Source: Phoronis australis (Eukaryota; Phoronida; Phoronidae). Taken from it: 64,000 nucleotides of DNA. Numbering within the stretch: the first letter of the stretch is position 1; the number at the start of each line of letters is the position of its first letter. The position numbers and the translations under genes are program-made. The stretch spans positions 289,449 through 353,448 of the forward strand of contig NMRA01000323.1 in NCBI GenBank assembly GCA_002633005.1, written 5' to 3'. Below, in pieces: positions 59,525-64,000 of this stretch. The notes beneath the pieces were generated by a model, which saw only the letters and a program-made list of their open reading frames with translations, was not told where the DNA came from and did no database searches.

Positions 59525-60520
59525 ATGGCGAACTGGAACGAGGATCTTGAATCCAAGTTTTCATCAAAAAATCAAGTAAATGCATTCATGTGCTTAAAGA
59601 TAATTTGAATTTGAATTATGTTAAAGGCATCTTTTCCAAACAGCATATGAAACAATTTTATATGTGTGCAGTTGTTTGACAATGGCGATTTTTTAAATGG
59701 AAGGTGGTGCTTTCAGTATTTTTCTCAAATGAGTTTGTCTAAAATTGAATCGGCTACATGACTTAATTCGCCTCTTGTTTAGACCTCTTACTTTTTTAAA
59801 TGCAATATCAATGTCAAATTGGAGTAAAGTTCGACATAACTGACAATTCGTTTTTGCTTGACATTTCGCGAGGTTGCGTCAGCAGAACCTATCCAATACT
59901 TTAACAGGACCATACTTAGTATCCGTTACGCACGGGACCTTTTTGTTACATTAGGAGTAGGATTGGTTCATATTATGTGGAGGTGGTGTAGGACTTTACA
60001 AAACCGATTGAAGAAATATGGTTTTGTCATCAATGTACGTTTGAAAGACTTAAGGTTGGAAATACTTTTGAAATAGTAGGAATTAAGATAGATTAAAAAA
60101 AAAAACATTTGTCTGCTTACAAAAATGTAACATTGAAGCATAAAAACAACCTTCATACCCCTTTGATATCCCTGTTCCATGTTTGCAAAGAAGTTGAAAC
60201 TCGGGTTAGTTGTCGGTATTTTCATAGAGTGCAGCGTACTTGGGTAAGATGGTTCAGGTTTTGTGCGGCATACAGTCGACATTAATAATTGAGTATGTAA
60301 CCTGCTGTTGAATTGCAAGATAGGTTTTGACAGGTCCAGATGGTTATTTCTGAAGTATTAATGTAATCTTTATTTATGTTAAGGGTTTTACTAGCGTCCT
60401 ATTTATTTGTACACGATTCAGTGTGAAGTTGTTGAAATCGCTGATCCAAATCCTGGCCAAATGTGCGCATTCTGCTGTGACCACCGTCTGATCAGGGCCA
60501 GCGAAGAGTACTTTGGTTAA
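59525..60520 (+). CDS. Unrecognised small membrane-like protein, three exons, 103 aa
   Basis: I reconstruct exons 59525-59575 (CAA|GTAAAT), 59873-60034 (GCGAG|GTTGCG to AAT|GTACGT) and 60422-60520 (GATTCAG|TGTGAA, stop TAA). All junctions are phase 0 and each exon is open throughout, giving 103 residues. The start is ATG of MANWNEDLESKFSSKNQ, preceded by an acceptor-like TTTTCCAG, so a 5' untranslated exon is likely. Residues 39-53 (DLFVTLGVGLVHIMW) are hydrophobic enough for a membrane helix, followed by a basic amphipathic stretch. The C-terminus has C86-x2-C89-C90-x-H92, a possible metal site. I do not recognise the family. The second acceptor has a weak pyrimidine tract. Confidence 0.5.
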
Positions 60521-61973
<1,453 letters not shown>

Positions 61974-63167
61974 ATGTGGATAGCAACATGCCTTCAAAAA
62001 CGGCCTCTAACGGCGATAATCGTGCTGGTTGTTCTTCACATCGTTCTTGTCCACTTTAACTTGAGAACTACGGGAAGACTGGGCGAAGAAGTGAAAGAGC
62101 TGTGTAGTTGTGCTAGTACTCGTGACACTCTACGCAAGCCCAATGGATTGGCCGAATGGGCATCCCCTGGATTTAAACAAGATACAAACGATGGCAACTG
62201 TTTCACTACTTTCGAAACAAACAATGGTACAGTTAAAAGAGAAGAGTTTGGCGCTAATAAGGTGAACAATATGAGTTTATTTCACTGCTATCCCTTGAAC
62301 GAAAATTTTAAAGAGATAGTCCGCCAAGCGCGACACGGAAATGCATCGGTGGTTTCCCCTATAAATATTCATCCTTATAAACCTTTAACAATGGTGAATT
62401 GTGGTAACAAGAAGCATTTCATAGTATACTTAATAAAAAGTCGACCGCAAAATGTTCTAGAGAGAAACGTGATCCGGAAGACGTGGGGCAACGAAAGTGT
62501 CGTACCTCATGTTTTAATCAAACGGGTTTTTCTTCTCGGACTCACAACGGAATACCGAATTCTGCCGAGGATCTTCGATGAACAACAGAAACATGGCGAC
62601 ATTGTAATGGAAAATTTTCCTGATGTCTATCTACACACTCGCATTAAAATGACGATGGGCTTTCGCTGGGCAACATCACACTGCCCTAAGGCGTCCTTTT
62701 TAGTTTTCCTTGACGATGATGTCATTGTTAATCCTTGGAAATTGGTAACGCATTTATCATCCGAAGAAGTACGGAGACAAAAATTATTATATAGCGGAGA
62801 GGTGCGCAGGGGGTATCGACCACACCGCTCTCTATCAAGTAAATGGTTTATTTCCATTATCGAGTATCCTTTTGATGCCTACCCAGCATTAGTTCCTGCA
62901 GCAACGGCAATAGTTAACATGGAGTTTGCTCGTCAGTTCGTGGTTGCGTCGCCCTATATCAGACCCGTGCATTTTGATGACGTATATCTGGCGATAGTAG
63001 CTCATAAATTAGGTGTCAAACCTAACCACACGGATAACGTTCGTAGTTATTGCTCGTATTACGAAGCATCTAGGGGAAAATTTATTGCATGCGTGGGAGA
63101 GTTTGATCCCCATGTTGTGTGGTTCATTTGGTTTAAGTATCGTGAATTTTATTATCGAAATGGTTGA
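61974..63167 (+). CDS. GT31 beta-1,3-galactosyl/N-acetylglucosaminyltransferase, divergent
   Basis: The 397-residue coding exon starts at ATG 61974, six bases after an acceptor-like TTTCAG, so the 5' UTR is probably spliced. Residues 10-27 (PLTAIIVLVVLHIVLVHF) form a signal anchor typical of Golgi type II enzymes. GT31 motifs follow: ERNVIRKTWG, RVFLLG, HGDIVMENFPDVYLH, the metal-binding FLDDDVIVN (D247-D249) and HFDDVYLAIVAHKLGV in place of the usual EDVY-G. The conserved YP-x-Y-x-x-G-x-G-Y-V segment is replaced by YPALVPAATAIV, lacking its glycines, so activity or acceptor use may differ. The family transfers Gal or GlcNAc in beta-1,3 linkage; the exact substrate cannot be told. Poly(A) signal at 63395. 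Confidence 0.88.
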   Translation: MWIATCLQKRPLTAIIVLVVLHIVLVHFNLRTTGRLGEEVKELCSCASTRDTLRKPNGLAEWASPGFKQDTNDGNCFTTFETNNGTVKREEFGANKVNNMSLFHCYPLNENFKEIVRQARHGNASVVSPINIHPYKPLTMVNCGNKKHFIVYLIKSRPQNVLERNVIRKTWGNESVVPHVLIKRVFLLGLTTEYRILPRIFDEQQKHGDIVMENFPDVYLHTRIKMTMGFRWATSHCPKASFLVFLDDDVIVNPWKLVTHLSSEEVRRQKLLYSGEVRRGYRPHRSLSSKWFISIIEYPFDAYPALVPAATAIVNMEFARQFVVASPYIRPVHFDDVYLAIVAHKLGVKPNHTDNVRSYCSYYEASRGKFIACVGEFDPHVVWFIWFKYREFYYRNG

Positions 63168-64000
63168 TTGGAGACTTTCACGAAATTTGGCGACTGATCC
63201 CTTGGAATCGTTGACGTACTGGGTGATGCCAGACAAAGTTCTAACTAAGGAGAAGCAGGTTAGAGCTTAGGCCCTACATAATGCAGTTAAGGAAAGTTAG
63301 CTTATTGTATTTCAGAGCTTGGAGTTTTTGTTTTGACTAAGGCAACTTCAAAAAAATACACATGCAACTGAAAGATGTAGGGGTTGCTTTCTTTAATAAA
63401 AATTCAAACTATTTGTGCGCTGTGGCTATGCTCTCTATGACTAACATGATTACTTTCTATTACACCTTTCAGTTCATAATGTTGTGTTGATAATAATTCA
63501 TACGTTAAAAATTATATTAATGGATTAGACATTTACGCGTTTTTATAAGCAATACCATGTGTTTCACAGAGACACTCGTTATTATGATTTTCTGGTTGTA
63601 CTAGCCAAATTTCTCTGGGCTCTGATTTATTATTCTGCTAATGGGGTGGCATGACATATTGGCGCTCTCTAGAGTAATGAGAGCACGATTTAGAATTGAT
63701 GGACAGGAATTCAATTACTGCATAGTTTATCGTTCAGAAAATGCATATGCTATCGTTATAGTCAATTTTTAAGTACGTACCACTCTGAACTAGTAAACTA
63801 CGGTTTCCACCACGAAGCTTCGAGGTGATTTATTTGACCTGTTAAAAGAGATGGCTGCAAATAACAGGGACGGATCCAGGATTTTGAGTTAGGGGTGGCC
63901 AAGGCAGAGTATTAGTCAGGATTTTGCCCGTCAGACATTCGCATCCCCGAACTGCCAAATGGAATCTGGCAAAATTTTAGTTGGGGCCATGGCCCCCTTG
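63168..64000. other. 3' flank of the glycosyltransferase gene and partial repeat at the edge
   Basis: AATAAA lies at 63395-63400. From about 63868 a repeat-like block begins (GGGACGGATCCAGGATTTT) and runs to the window end (GGGGCCATGGCCCCCTTG); it is cut by the edge. I see no coding exon. Confidence 0.4.
63395..63400 (+). terminator. Poly(A) signal of the GT31 gene
   Basis: AATAAA lies 228 bp after the stop codon. Confidence 0.5.

Noticed and set aside
60443-60457. NPG in the small 103-residue protein as another 2A site
   Set aside because: The following residue is Gln, not Pro, and there is no 2A-like upstream context.

Overview
The window is nuclear DNA of an invertebrate animal. Coding exons are split by AT-rich GT-AG introns, short inverted-repeat transposons are everywhere, and the recognisable proteins (TAF8, DDX51, FICD, a GT31 glycosyltransferase) are animal orthologues. 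I think an invertebrate deuterostome (echinoderm, hemichordate or amphioxus) is most likely, but the sequence alone does not settle this. No operons, CRISPR arrays or prokaryotic features were seen. Two single N bases (49858, 56452) mark assembly gaps.

Layout. 569-10514 (-): eleven phase-consistent exons of an unrecognised, possibly beta-propeller protein, running off the left edge. 12644-14560 (+): a two-exon secreted protein with three tandem four-cysteine modules; its leader ends in a 2A-like NPGP. 17262-23570 (+): a single-exon, apparently disordered protein of 2,102 residues. 26717-34355 (+): TAF8 in six exons. 35100-54738 (-): DDX51 in fifteen exons, with introns full of mobile elements. 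54913-57357 (+): FICD in two exons, divergent from DDX51 across 174 bp and damaged by an assembly gap. 59525-60520 (+): a reconstructed three-exon gene for a 103-residue membrane-like protein that I do not recognise. 61974-63167 (+): a divergent GT31 beta-1,3-glycosyltransferase.

How the genes relate. TAF8 and DDX51 are convergent, with 744 bp between their stop codons. DDX51 and FICD are head to head and probably share a promoter. The products are a basal transcription factor, a ribosome-biogenesis helicase, an ER chaperone AMPylator and a Golgi-type glycosyltransferase. They are housekeeping neighbours rather than a pathway.

The most interesting points are the unrecognised 103-residue gene, the 2A-like signal leader on the cysteine-rich secreted protein, the giant intronless gene, the transposon landscape in DDX51 (two direct copies of one element flank the exon coding helicase motifs V and VI), a partly duplicated exon in the first gene, and an apparent excess of CTCF-core-like sites.
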